NCBI GenBank assembly: GCA_023213395.1
Contig: CM041465.1
Coordinates: forward strand, 129,959,741 to 130,023,740
Length of the DNA stretch: 64,000 nucleotides
Source of the DNA: Cycas panzhihuaensis
Lineage: Eukaryota > Cycadophyta
Direction of reading: 5' to 3'
Shown here piece after piece: positions 33,200 through 44,296 of this stretch (the stretch's first letter is position 1; every line of letters begins with the position of its first letter). The notes under the pieces are model-generated. The model had not been told where the DNA came from, did not search any database, and worked only from the letters and a program-made list of their open reading frames with translations. A program made the translations under genes and the position numbers.

Positions 33200-34290
33200 A
33201 TCGAGGACGTGTCAAAAAGGGTGGACCATCTGGATGGTAGTATCACGCTAATGCAAACCCATTACAAGGAATTGAAATCGAATATACAAGAAATTCGTGA
33301 TATTCTGTTGGCTCCAAAAAAAGATTTTGGATTTCAAAGTGGAGCTAAAGAAGAGGAGCTGAGCCAAGAAGAAGGGGAATACTCTGGAGATCAAGTTGGG
33401 CTCGGTCTTAAGGTAACTAAATTTCAGCTCGAAAAGTTTGACCCAGATAGATCCTGAGATATTTGTAGTTGGGTGATGCAAATGGGGGTCTACTTCAAAA
33501 CCACCCCTTTAACCAATAAGGAAAAATTGGTGGTGGCAGCGTTGCACTTATATGGAAAAGCCTTACATTTTTTTCATTGGTGGCAAAGAAATTATGGGGG
33601 AACAATCCACTACAATTGGAATTTTTTTAAGAAGTCTCTATTCTAGCAATATGAAGATACAACGAAAACGGATTATTTCGCCCAACTTACTAGGTTACAA
33701 CAGTCAAGACGGACAATCTTATCTTGAATCAGCCCAAGCATTGCATAGTATGGTGGATGCCCATATTAGTGAACCTGAACTCATAGAAGTATACATAGTA
33801 GGTCTTCGAGGTAATATCAAGTACTGACTAAAGACGATGGAAATGAGCTTCCTGACCGATGCCATACGCCATGCCAGGAACATTGAAGTAGAATTTAGAG
33901 AAGGAAGACAAAGTTTTGTTTGTCGAACCGAGTTTGAAAGACCTCCTAGCCAGCAATTTAAACCAAATTGGACACAGTCTAGAACTAAAGCCAGTGCTCC
34001 TACGAGGGAGAAAAAAGATGAACAAATTTCAAGAGCAGAACACATCAAGAATGGAACACGTTTTCGTTGTGGAGGAAAGTATAATCGAGAACATATAAGC
34101 CCTCCTAAGAAGATGTTCATGATGAACAATGAAGAAGACCCTCTCCCTGATGAAACTAGGGAAGAAATTACAGAAGAGGAAGCATTGGTCCAAGAAGATG
34201 AAGCCCAAATAGAGGAGTTATTGACTACAGACCTGGACAATATTCATATATCACTTCAAGCCATCACTGGGGAGAGTGTGCGCTGCAGAG
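33200..34290 (+). pseudogene. gypsy G gag, broken
   Basis: A predicted helical N-terminus (MSKRVDHLDGSITLMQTHYK) and KFQLEKFDPDRS end at a TGA (33455-33457). Capsid homology continues with shifts (NKEKLVVAALHLYGKALHFF, then 33552-33827). The 33837-34295 frame carries HARNIEVEFREGR and a degenerate knuckle (RCGGKYNREH) lacking cysteines present in H. An acidic linker to protease follows. Confidence 0.78.
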
Positions 34291-34640
34291 ATTAAGATTT
34301 CTAGGGTTAATAAAAAATGCAGAGGTTTCCATTTTGGTAGATAGTGGTAGTACACAATTTCATAAATCGCCCCATCAGTAAAAGTTAGGTCTCACAGTAA
34401 AGCCACTCAATATATTCCAAGTGGCAATAGCAAATGGTAGGACTAAACTTACGTATTGCGGGGTACTCGACCTCAACTTGCATGTTTGCCATGCCTATCG
34501 GCGGGGTTGACGTGGTTCTAGGAGTACAATGGCTTCAAACCTTGGGAAACATTGTTACCAATTTTCGGACGCGGTTTATGTGTTTTCATCAAAAGTGACG
34601 TAAGTACAAGTTACAGGCTCCCGACATTCCTCCAATACAA
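34291..34640 (+). pseudogene. gypsy G protease, frameshifted in the active-site motif
   Basis: ILVDSGSTQF shows the catalytic DSG, but a two-base loss relative to H immediately after it (ACAC for ACACAC) shifts the frame. TCMFAMPIGGVDVVLGVQWL follows in another frame. Confidence 0.78.
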
Positions 34641-35680
34641 TTGGTATCATCTCAACGAATGGAAAAGATACTTCAAAAAAATCCCACCTCGTTCATGATT
34701 TCCTGTTATAAGGTAACAATAGAAGAAGTTCCCACAGAGGTGCAAGAACTAATTGCCCAATATAGTAAGGTTTTTGAGGAACTACCACCTAAACTTCCTC
34801 CTAGTCATGGATATGACCATGCGATTGATTTGGTTCCTCAATTGGCCCCTATCAATATCAGGGCATATAGGCACCCCTTCCATCATAAATAAGAAATTGA
34901 ACACATCACTCAAGATCTTCTCCAACAAGGAATCATCGTACCAAGCAGTAGTCCCTTTGCATCTCCAGTTATAATTTCACGAAAGAAAGATGGATCATAT
35001 CGTATGTGTGGAGATTATCGAGCTCTCAATAAATTAACGATCAAGAATAGATACCTGATTCCTTGTATCGATGACCTTTTGGATGAACTTCATGGAGCAA
35101 AGTTCTTCTCAAAAATTGATTTGCGCTCTGGATACTATCAGATTCGCATAAAAAACGAAGACACGCATAAGACGGCTTTTCGCACACATGAATGGCTATT
35201 TGAATTTTGGGTTATGCCTTTTGGGCTAACGAATGCCCCCGCAACATTTCAAAATATGATGAACTAGATCCTCAAGCCATATATTCGAAAATTTGTGCTA
35301 GTTTTTTTTTATGATATCCTAATCTATAGCCGGTCTTGGCAAGAGCATCTCCAACACATTCAGATCATCCTCCAATTATTACAGAACCAACAATTGTTCG
35401 CGATAAAAAAGAAATGTACATTTGGTCAAACAGAGCTAGAATATTTGGGAAATATAATATCTTTCGAAGAAGTGCGAATCGACCCAAAGAAGATCGAGGC
35501 GATTATCAACTGGCCCATACCTAAGAATGTTACAAGAATTCGAGGATTCTTAGGAGCTGCCGGGTTCGTACGCAAATTTATCAAGGGTTATGCTCATATA
35601 GCTGCACCTCTAACAGATTTGACAAGAAAAGAGGCATTTAAATGGGATCAATTAGTAGAAGCGGCATTCTAACAACTAAA
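34641..35680 (+). pseudogene. gypsy G reverse transcriptase
   Basis: Fingers and palm motifs [40 protein letters not shown] and [14 protein letters not shown] span 35004-35267. After a TAG the motif appears as VFFYDILIYS (35295-35672); the first catalytic Asp of the FxDD motif is replaced by Tyr. The connection region LGAAGFVRKFIKGYAHIAAP is well kept. It is inactive. Confidence 0.88.
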
Positions 35681-36310
35681 GATAGCTATGACTACGGCCC
35701 CAGTTCTTGCACTACCACAATTCTCAAAACCCTTCACTCTATGTGACGCCTTCGATTTTGGGTTGGGAGCGGTTTTATTACAGGAAGATCGACCACTAGC
35801 ATATGAAAGTCGTAAGCTCAATAGCCATGAGTGCCTTAAACCAATATACGACAAAGAAATGCTAGCCATTATGCACGCTATCCAACAGTGGCGACAATAT
35901 TTGCTAGGAAATAAATTTATCGTCAAGACTGATCATGACAGTTTGAAATATTTTCTGAATAAAAAATCTTTAACAGATGAACAACAAAAGTGGGTGAGCA
36001 GATTACAAGCATTTGACTTTTCGATAGTTTACAAGAAAGGAAAGGAGGACATCATAGCAGACGCATTATCAAGATCTGTAGCAGAAGATCATGAAGAGGA
36101 TAAAGCATCATTAAAAGCCATTACCATAATCAACCCAGCATGGATAGAGGAACTAGTCAATGGTTATGATGAGGATGTTCATTCTCAAAAGGCACTGCAA
36201 GAAATCAAGGAAGGACTTAATACGAAGTACTCCCTCCAAGGAAATTTAATCTTGCGAAAAGGTAAGATGCTAGTGCCTCAGAGTAAACGACAATCAAAGC
36301 AAAGGTCTTA
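35681..36310 (+). pseudogene. gypsy G RNase H and linker to integrase
   Basis: A 207-residue open frame (35688-36311) holds the connection/RNase H domain: FTLCDAFDFGLGAVLLQEDR, YDKEMLAIMHAIQQWRQYLL, TDHDSLKYFLNKKSLTDEQQ and DIIADALSRS. The first acidic residue is shifted (CDAFD for CDAS). It is followed by the start of the integrase zinc domain linker. Confidence 0.85.
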
Positions 36311-37320
36311 GAAGAGGCCCATGCGTCACCAATGGGAGGCCATATAGGAGTAGACAAAACTTATCGCAAAATTCGAGAAAATTTCTTCTGGAAAGGAATG
36401 AAAGAAGAAATACAGAAGTTTGTAGCGGAATGTGATCACTGCCAGAGAAATAGAGGAGAAAATGTAAAAGTTCCAAGTCTTCTTCAGCCTCTACCGATTC
36501 CAAAACAAAGATGGGAGGAGATATCTATGGACTTCATCACGGGGCTACTAAAATCAGAAGGAAAGGATATTATTTTTGTTGTTGTGGATCGATTAACCAA
36601 ATATGCACATTTTAGGGGAACTCAAGCAACAACAAAAGCTCCTCAAATAGCAGAGTTATTCATCAAGGAGATATATCGTCTCCATGGGTTTCCAAAAGTG
36701 ATAGTTAGCGATTGCGATCCCAAATTCACTAGTCATTTTTGACAAGAATTGTTCAGATTGGCAGGCACGAAGCTTAATATGAGTTCTGCATATCATCCGC
36801 AATTAGACGGTCAAACAGAAGCTATAAATAAATGCATAGAGGGGTATCTACGTAATTTCACCACTCAAAGCCCACACCAGTGGCACAAATGGCTTCATTT
36901 AGCAGAATGGTGGTATAATACAACTTACCACACGTTTGCCAGGATGTCCCCTTTTCAAGCATTAGATGTATTTGAGCCGCCATCCATCCTTAATTGGACC
37001 CAGCTATCCAAAATACAATCGATCAAAGAGTATCACCAACAATCAAGGCAGATACTGGATACCTTAAAAGATAACTTGAACTTAGCTCGCAATCGAATGA
37101 AGCAACAAGTTGATCTTCAAAGAACAGAGCGTACATTCAAGGTAGGAGACTGGGTTTTTCTGCGATTACAACCCTACAAGCAAAATAGCCTAAAACAAAC
37201 AGGGCGAAATAAACTTCAACCGAAATTTTTTGGACCCTATAAAATCTTGGCTAAAATTGGAGATGTAGCATACAAATTAGAGCTTCCCCCAGATTGCCGA
37301 ATACACAATACATTCCACGT
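36311..37320 (+). pseudogene. gypsy G integrase
   Basis: HHCC region (CDHCQRNRG), ISMDFITGLLKSEGKD (first Asp), VIVSDCDPKFTSHF (second Asp) in 36332-36742, a TGA at 36740-36742, then SAYHPQLDGQTEAINKCIEG (third residue Glu) in the 36749-37558 frame. All three catalytic residues are present, but the frame is split by one stop. The C-terminal GDWVFLRLQPYKQ barrel leads to the chromodomain. Confidence 0.9.
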
Positions 37321-37558
37321 TTCTTACCTTAAGAGGAAGTTAGGAGAGAGGGTACCAATCCAAACAGAACTTCCAATATTAGATGAAGAAGGAGGACTAT
37401 CCGTTGAACCAAAAGGTATGCTTAAAAAACGTACCAAAAGGTTGCATTCTCGTGAAATCATAGAATACCTTATCAAATGGAAAGCAATGGACAATAATGA
37501 AGCAACATGGGAATCTGAAGAATGGATACAACAGTACCAAAATTTACCGATGCTTTGA
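37321..37558 (+). CDS. gypsy G chromodomain
   Basis: The C-terminal ~75 residues contain EIIEYLIKWKAMDNNEATWE SEE-type chromodomain sequence ending NLPML and a TGA at 37556-37558. Chromodomains of such chromoviruses bind modified histones and steer integration. This segment is intact and continuous with the second half of integrase. It marks G, H and C as chromodomain gypsy elements. Confidence 0.85.
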
Positions 37559-37587
37559 GGGCAAAGCATGTTTTGAAGGGGGGGACT

Positions 37588-37771
37588 TGTAGCATTCCAA
37601 GTGAACGTGGCTGGTATCATTATTCTATTTGACTTTACGATCGTGGACACTGTTGAGGACATGGTTACCTATCGAGCACTAATAGGGAGACTGTGGTTAT
37701 ACCAAACTGAGTGCTTACAAAGTTGGAAGGATGTAACATTTACCCTCACAGATGAGGGAAACAAAGTCGTC
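37588..37771 (+). repeat. aberrant segment before G 3' LTR: 11-bp LTR start plus duplicated F flank
   Basis: After the PPT come TGTAGCATTCC (37588-37598), the first 11 bases of the G LTR. Then follows a 173-bp copy (37599-37771) of the F protease flank found before the 5' LTR, then the complete 3' LTR at 37772. The switch point shares TCCAA between LTR and flank. Confidence 0.88.
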
Positions 37772-38353
37772 TGTAGCATTCCAAAATATGGTAAAAAATA
37801 TAGCTTATTACGATTCAAATCGAAGGCCTCTGAACAACGATTCCAACGGTTCAGACGAAAGTCAATTCTGAGGTCTTTATCAAAAGTTATGACCATTTAA
37901 AGTCAACCTGCCAATTTTTGGAAAAGTTCTGGCCGACTTCTATTTGAGCAATATTAAGAAGAATATCACATTTTCTGGCCGACTTCTATTACTATCCTTT
38001 GGCTGCTTATTTAAGGAGGATTTGCGACCTCATTTCATCATCGTTGGAGGTTCTTTGGTCGCACATTTTTGGTTTTAGGGCTGCAATTAGCTTGCCCATT
38101 TGGGTACTGCAGCTTGGAAGGTTTCTCGCCTCGAAGAGGGAAGCTCACTTCTTTAGCAAAGATTGGTATTTTGTTATAATTTCGCTCTATTATGGTATTA
38201 TTTGATAATAAAGATTATTATTTACTTCTGTGGATTCTGTAATTCTTGTTCCTTATTCATTTTACTATTGAATAGCATCTAGTTATTGTCTTTTGTAGAT
38301 TATTACCTATATTTTGAGGAAAATTGCTATAAAAGTAGAACTAGATCGTTACA
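37772..38353 (+). repeat. 3' LTR of gypsy G
   Basis: 582 bp, partner of 32476-33060 with about 4 percent divergence by eye. F sequence resumes at 38354. Confidence 0.9.
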
Positions 38354-39060
38354 TCGTTCTCCCTATGTTGGCAAAAGGGAAATATATGGTAGAAGTCATT
38401 CTAGATATAGCATCCAGTACGACAATTGCCACTCAAGAAACTTCTTCTACATTCAACAAAGCTTATCTATAGCACACGATAGAGGAGACCCGCCATATGA
38501 ACAATGCCCAAGACTACAAACCAAATGTATATGGGGAATTACCATCTGAAACATCATCTAATGAGAACAAAACCAATCATATGATCCGATATTGGATGGA
38601 CGATGCGTATTAAACATAACCATCTTCATTTCATTGTAATTTGTTATCCAAATATGTTTCAATTGACAATAAACTAAATAATAATAATTTGGATTATATA
38701 TGTGCCGAGAACTATGAAAAACCATTAGAACATAATATAGTTAGAGTTAAATTTCAAATAAAACATGAAGTCCACGTAAATCTTATCATAACCCCTCAAT
38801 CCCCTCTTCGTCCCTCCCTTGCTTCCATAACCCCACCCCCCAGCCCTAGAAGCGAATTGGGAGATCTGGCCAATCTTCCTTTTGACTCTAGGGGTATCCT
38901 TCCAAAACCTTCCACTGAAGCCCGATGGGTCGAGATGGAACACCCTACTTCCAATCAAAAGTATCCCTTAAATTCATCCACCTCTCTTTTAGCAAATTTT
39001 CCCAGCAATTCTAGAGTAGAGACTAGCTTACTAAAAATTACAAATAAGGATCACCCCATA
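38354..39060 (+). pseudogene. gypsy F region between protease and gag-like modules
   Basis: The short end of the protease is followed by an unassigned stretch. The open frame 38641-39189 has a Pro/Ser-rich segment (TPPPSPRSEL) typical of flexible linkers and then enters gag-like module 1. No catalytic motif is seen. Confidence 0.5.
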
Positions 39061-39335
39061 GAATATATACTCGAAGATAAGTCTATTAGGCAAAACCAAA
39101 TACCTACATTCTTAGGAAAAAGAATAGAAGGTACAAAACACTTAATCCAATGTATGGAACATTGGTTACAACACAAGATCATATTATAAACAACAATGGG
39201 TAATTGATTTCATAATATCTCTTAAGGAAAACGCCTGGTGGTGGTACATAGCTCATCACCATACCCTACAAACCTGGGAAAATCTACAATCAACCTTTAG
39301 ACTAAGATTTGATGTACCTTAGAACTTGATTATTT
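39061..39335 (+). pseudogene. gypsy F gag-like module 1 inside pol
   Basis: Reads IPTFLGKRIEGTKHLIQCME HW in one frame, then, after a frameshift near 39187, WVIDFIISLKENAWWWYIAH and LQTWENLQSTFRLRF. The order (small domain, helix, xSLxxxAxxWW, TWExLxxxF..RF) is the Retrotrans_gag pattern. It lies downstream of protease and upstream of RT, where gag is not expected. The true gag of F is at 30611-31232. Confidence 0.65.
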
Positions 39336-39860
39336 CAGGATTTTTAATAGGGGAATGCTCGAATAAGCACATTCTAAGATGTAAAAGATTATGGAAATAA
39401 TGGAGTATTCCCAAGTCACATTGGGCCCATCTTTTTATCCACACCCTAGGAACCCAAGCAAGGAAATGGTTCCTAAAACAGGAACAACTCCGACAGGTAA
39501 CATGGGAAGAGATTGGGCATTCATTTGTCCAGACTTTTTCCTACTCTTTCAACAACCAAACCATCAATAAACTATTAAAAAACATAAGGGATATAGGTAG
39601 AAAAGTAGAAAAGAATTTAATGTCTATTGAAAACATTAGCGACACAAAGAACAACAATTACAAAGAAGATGAAGGCAAAAACTTACCCACCGAATATACA
39701 GAGTTAAGGTATGAACAAAGAGAGATAGAGAACACACTTGCTTATCCGGAAGAAGAGGAGAAGCAGCAAGCAGAACTCAAAACAACTCAAATTAACCTTG
39801 GGACTGATGCAGACCTTAAAACATTACGATTGGCAATTATTAGGATGAAAGGACAGTGGT
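39336..39860 (+). pseudogene. gypsy F gag-like module 2 and linker to RT
   Basis: In the same frame as the second half of module 1, and after two stops, comes HWAHLFIHTLGTQARKWFLK followed by TWEEIGHSFVQTFSYSF, again the gag helix pattern (F..TLG..A..WF, TWEE, F..F). A Glu/Lys-rich linker (39620-39850) then leads to the RT start. Confidence 0.65.
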
Positions 39861-40640
39861 AGAAGCTCAAACATTATTTGACGAATATCGGGATGTTTTT
39901 GCTTGGTCTTATAAAGACCTGAAGGGAATCTTGCATGAAATCAGAATGCACCACGTAGATCTTATTGAAGGATCAAAACCGGTAAAGCAAAGACCTTACA
40001 GAATGAACCCCAAATACAAGGAGAAAGTAAAACCAGAACTAGACAAGATGTTAGAAGCAGGGTACATATACGAGATTGAATACAGTGATTGTGTCAGCCC
40101 TGTTGTGGTTATACCTATGAAGAACGAAAAAATTCGTGTTTGTGTAGATTACCGACAGTTGAATAAAATTACTAAAAAGGATCCCTTTCCCATTCCCTTT
40201 ATAAAAGAGATCTTAGAAACTGTCAGAGGGAAAGAAGTTTACTGTTTTACAGATGGATTTAACGGATACAATCAGGTGAGTATCGCCCTAAAAGATCAGC
40301 ATAAAACCACGTTCATAACTGAATGGGGAACATATGCATACCGTGTTATGCCCTTCGGCCTTACGAATGTCCCGACAACTTTCCAACGCATCGTACTAAA
40401 TATATTCAAAATGTTAATTGGGGAAACGATAGCAGTATTTCTGGACAACTAGACCTTATATGGAGTAATGAAAAATCATATGGAGAATCTAAGAACAATG
40501 TTGCAAACTTGTAGAGAAAACCGTTTATGTTTAAATCTAGAAAAATGTATCTTTCTGGTACCCTTTGGAAACCTCCTCGGACATGTGGTAAGCAAGGAAG
40601 GATTAATGACCGATCCTGCCAAAGTTGCAACTATATTACA
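39861..40640 (+). pseudogene. gypsy F reverse transcriptase
   Basis: The frame starting in FDEYRDVFAWSYKDLKGI continues with VSPVVVIPMKNEKIRVCVDY, CFTDGFNGYNQVSIA and [18 protein letters not shown]. The catalytic motif, FLDD in relatives, reads FLDN followed by a TAG at 40450-40452, so the second Asp is lost. The thumb continues at 40468-40656 in another frame. It is clearly different from the RTs of G and H. Confidence 0.88.
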
Positions 40641-41340
40641 TCCTCCTCAACCTTAGAATCAGAAACAAGTGAAAGGATTGCTAGGATTAACAAGATACTA
40701 TTGAAAATTTGTAAAAGGATATGCACAAATAGTAGGACCATTGGAAGATCTTCTAAAGAAAGAAATAGAATGGCAATGGGGGCCAGAACAACAAAGGTCC
40801 TTGAAACCCTAAAACGCGCCATAGCATCAGCTCCAATACTACGTTTTCCCGATTGGAATAAAATATTCCATGTGCACACGGATGCTTCCCAATATGCTAT
40901 TGGGTGTGTTCTGACACAACCAGGAGATGAGGTTATAGACCGACCTATATACTTTGCTAGTTGGAAATTAACTAAAGCTAAGCATAATTATACAACAGTA
41001 GAAAGGGAAGGACTCATATGCACTATAGAAATTTCGCCATGACTTGCTTGCCAACCCTTTTATATTCTATGTGGACCATCAAGCGCTCATGTATTTAGTG
41101 AATAAACCAATACTGAGAGGATAGATCAGTCGTTGGTTAATGTTATTCCAAGAGTTTACCTTTCGGATTGTGGTAAAACCTGGAAAGGCCCATATCGTTC
41201 CCAATCAACTGTCCAGAATTTGTAATGGTGAAAAAGCTATGGGAATTCCAGACGATTTTCCAGAAGCAACACTTTTTAGCATAGAATTCGTTCCTGTGGA
41301 ATGGTATCAAGATATAACGGAATTTTTGGTTACGAGATAG
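40641..41340 (+). pseudogene. gypsy F RNase H and tether
   Basis: HVHTDASQYAIGCVLTQPGD (Asp present), PIYFASWKLTKAKHNYTTVE and REGL mark RNase H, with frameshifts on both sides. FRIVVKPGKAHIVPNQLSR (41140-41340) is its C-terminal part. Confidence 0.83.
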
Positions 41341-41352
41341 TGCCCACCAACT

Positions 41353-42530
41353 ATGGACAAGACACAAAAATGGAACTCGGTACGAAAAGCAGAACCCTAC
41401 CAATTAATTGGGGGAGAATTATATTGGTTAAGACCTGATGATGTCCTACGACGATGCATTCGTCCGCACAAAATAAATCAAGTGATATCTCAAGCTCACG
41501 AGGGCATGGTTGGAGGATACGCAAGAACAAGGAATACACAACGGATAATCTTAACCACAGGTTTTTGGTGGCCAACCATGTTCAAAGACGTAAAAAACTG
41601 GATAAAAAGATGCAATTATTGCCAAAGAGTGGGAAATCCCGATAAAAGAGACTTCAACCCTCTTAATCCGATTCTTCCATTGGCACCATTCGAGAAATGG
41701 GGCCTTGATTTTGTCAGACCCATCAAACCAGCAGCCAAACGAACCCAAGCACGTTACATTCTAGTAGCAACTGACTATGCCACAAAATGGGTGGAGGCCC
41801 GACCTTTAAGGAAAGCTGATTCAACCAGCACAGTCAGATTCCTTTATGAAGCAATTATTACCAGTTTTGGATGTCCCATTGAGCTCATTAGCGACCAAGG
41901 AGCTCATTTCCTCAATGAAGTGGTAAAAGAACTTACAGAAACTTTTATGGTCACACACCATAAATCCATGCCATATTATCCACGTGCAAATGGACAAGTA
42001 GAAAGTTCAAATAAGATATTGGAGAACTGCTTACGAAAAGTATGCGATATTGGAAGATCCGACTGGGCAGAAAAGCTACCATTAGTTCTATGGGCATTTC
42101 GCACTACTTACAAACACGCCACGAGATACACTCCATTTAAGCTAGTATATGGAATCGAAGCTATACTCCCAATTGAATTTCAGATACCTAGTTTGAGAAT
42201 TGCTGTAGCTTGTCGATTAGACGATCCAGAATCGTTACGGGAATGGCTATGACAATTGATCCAACTCAATGAAGATCGACAGAAATCAGAATGGTTGCAA
42301 AAACTTGGGAAACAGAGAGAAAAGGCAATGCATGATCTCCATCTTCGCTACCCTCAGTTCCAGGAAAGAGACCAAGTGTTGTTATACGACAGTAAGTTTC
42401 GCACCCATCCTAGAAAATTGAAACCAAGGTGGTTAGGACCCTACTAGGTGAAAAGAATATATCACAGTGGATCAGTTCAACTGAGTGATAGAAATGGATA
42501 CAAACTGCCCGCTCTGGTTAACGGTAGTAA
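41353..42530 (+). pseudogene. gypsy F integrase
   Basis: A 299-residue open frame (41353-42252) has HHCC zinc residues (H..H ... CNYCQRVG), GLDFVRPI (first Asp), LISDQGAHF (second Asp) and YYPRANGQVESSNKILENCL (Glu). All catalytic residues are present. After a TGA at 42250-42252 the C-terminal barrel continues to about 42530 (LLYDSKFRTHPRKLKPRWLG PY). No chromodomain follows. It is the best preserved enzyme of F. Confidence 0.9.
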
Positions 42531-42935
42531 GCTAAAAAAATATCATCAATAATTTCAGTATGAGTCAGCTGAATGTATCATATGTGTTGCATGAAGTTGT
42601 GAGACAACTGAAGTTATCCTAGTAACAACATCATGACTCTACGTCGGTACATAAACATAAAATCTTGAAAAAATAAAAAATAAAAATGATGAAAAAAAAC
42701 TAACCGTAACTCATAAAAATCATGAAAACTAGACAAAGGCATAAACAAATAACACTATGCATTCCAAATTGGGAATGTAAATAAAGCAAAGAGCTCTTGT
42801 ACAAGGATGCATTCCTCCCAAGGAATGAAGGAAAAACAAAGGAGTAGCTGGTAAAAGGGAACTGTTCCGAACAGGGAATGAATAACAAAAAAATTACAAC
42901 AGAATGCAGGAACCGTTCCAAACAAGGAACACACG
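42531..42935 (+). other. spacer after F integrase with five short hairpins
   Basis: Non-coding on inspection. From 42760 it contains short inverted repeats of the type CATTCC-n-GGAATG or GTTCC-n-GGAAC starting at 42760, 42810, 42864 and 42915, with a fifth at 42946, roughly 50 bp apart. Confidence 0.65.
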
Positions 42936-44210
42936 GTGTTAGATGCGTTCCAAAACAGGAATGCGACCCGAATAGACCGAAAGAAGGAGTTTATAATTGA
43001 AAAAACCCTAGAAACGTTCCATTTTTCAAACGCACGCACGGAGAAGAACGAAATCCAACCAGTAGGAGATCGATTCGATCAAGCATTCGAGAGAAGGAAT
43101 GTACATCCAATCAGGATGAAGATCACAGGAATGCAGGAAACCTATGTACCAAAACTCCAAACAGAGTTCAAAGAACTTTCAGAAGATTTTAAAGCCAAGA
43201 TTCAGCAAGCTGGATAGGGAGACTTTGTGACTACACCACCTTTATACTGGGATCCAAAAATCATGGAACAAATCATTATGGCAATAAAATGGAATCAAGA
43301 AAAAGTCAAGTTAGATGCAACCATTATTCAAGAAGTTACAGGGTTATCAAATGAAGGAGAAATCCCCACAGTCACTAGGAAATCAGAGGTGGATAGGGAA
43401 ACCTAGACAAGGGAACTATGCACTCCTGCCACGCAAGTCTTCTCGGGAGGCATTAGGATTATTGATATTGTTGACAAAGGGTTGCAGTGGGCAGCCAAAG
43501 CGTTAGTATCAAAATTCCTCTCAAAGCAGAAACATACCTACATTCCAGGAGGATTAATACCATTATTGTTGGCACTACGTGATGGAGTTAAAATGAATTG
43601 GTGTCAATTTATGGCCAACAACATGGAGCAGTAGTTAGGGGAATTGCAAAATCATCCCTTCAGACAACCATCACTTCTACTTGAATTATTATTTCATTAG
43701 TGTCGAGACATCCATCCTCCTTCACTACCCATCCAACCAGGAGAACCGATAATAAAGAAATGGGTTAACACCATGCCCAACAATATTTAGGATCCGGGAG
43801 TAAAGCACCAAGTTAAGGCAGAAATGACAAAAGTTCTCAAATGAGTGCAGCACAAACCAGGCACTTCCTATCCACACTGGCAAAAACAAACAATGAAAAA
43901 GGGCCTCAAAGAGAAGCAGAGAGCGGCCTACTGAAGAAGAATTACCTCTGGAGTGGGAAACTGACATTCCACAAGCAACGTCCGAGCCAGGGGAGGGTTC
44001 TTCTCAGCTAGCCCTAAGTGAACGGGGCACATATATAATTCAAGCACTCCAAGAGTTAGAACAAGGGTACAGAGCATAAATCGCAGAGCTACAAGAAAAG
44101 ATCAAGGAAAAGGAGAAGGATGCCATCATAGCAACTTTGACTGAGATCAACAAGGACATGTTGAAGGCAGTCGAGTCAACGAGACTGCAGGAGCAACCCT
44201 AACATCAAAG
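42936..44210 (+). pseudogene. additional 3' ORF of gypsy F (unidentified, coiled-coil tail)
   Basis: Downstream of integrase, a degenerate frame with several stops can be followed from 42936 to 44202. It includes KITGMQETYVPKLQTEFKEL, then IDIVDKGLQWAAKALVSKFL, KMNWCQFMANNMEQ and HQVKAEMTKVLK. It ends in a heptad-like charged segment IAELQEKIKEKEKDAIIA (about 44086-44140). Extra ORFs in this position occur in some plant gypsy lineages. I see no signal peptide or membrane segment to call it envelope-like. The function is unknown. Confidence 0.55.
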
Positions 44211-44296
44211 GGAGGAGGAGGAAGCAATATACAAAAAATTTGAATTTTTGATTTTTGAGAATGGATGTTCAACCTATTTTGTGGTCCCCGGATATA

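Larger units (their letters stand above)
32476..38353 (+). mobile_element. Ty3/gypsy chromodomain retrotransposon G
   Basis: LTRs 32476-33060 and 37772-38353, PBS at 33063-33074, gag, protease, RT, RNase H, integrase, chromodomain to 37558 and a PPT at 37575-37587. Flanking 5-mers TCGTC (32471-32475) and TCGTT (38354-38358) match at four of five positions. The region before the 3' LTR contains 11 bp of LTR start plus 173 bp copied from the F flank. It is related to H at about the level of a sister family. Confidence 0.88.

Noticed and set aside
42936-44210. Envelope gene of a retrovirus-like element
   Set aside because: No signal peptide, transmembrane segment or cleavage motif is visible, only a charged coiled-coil-like tail.
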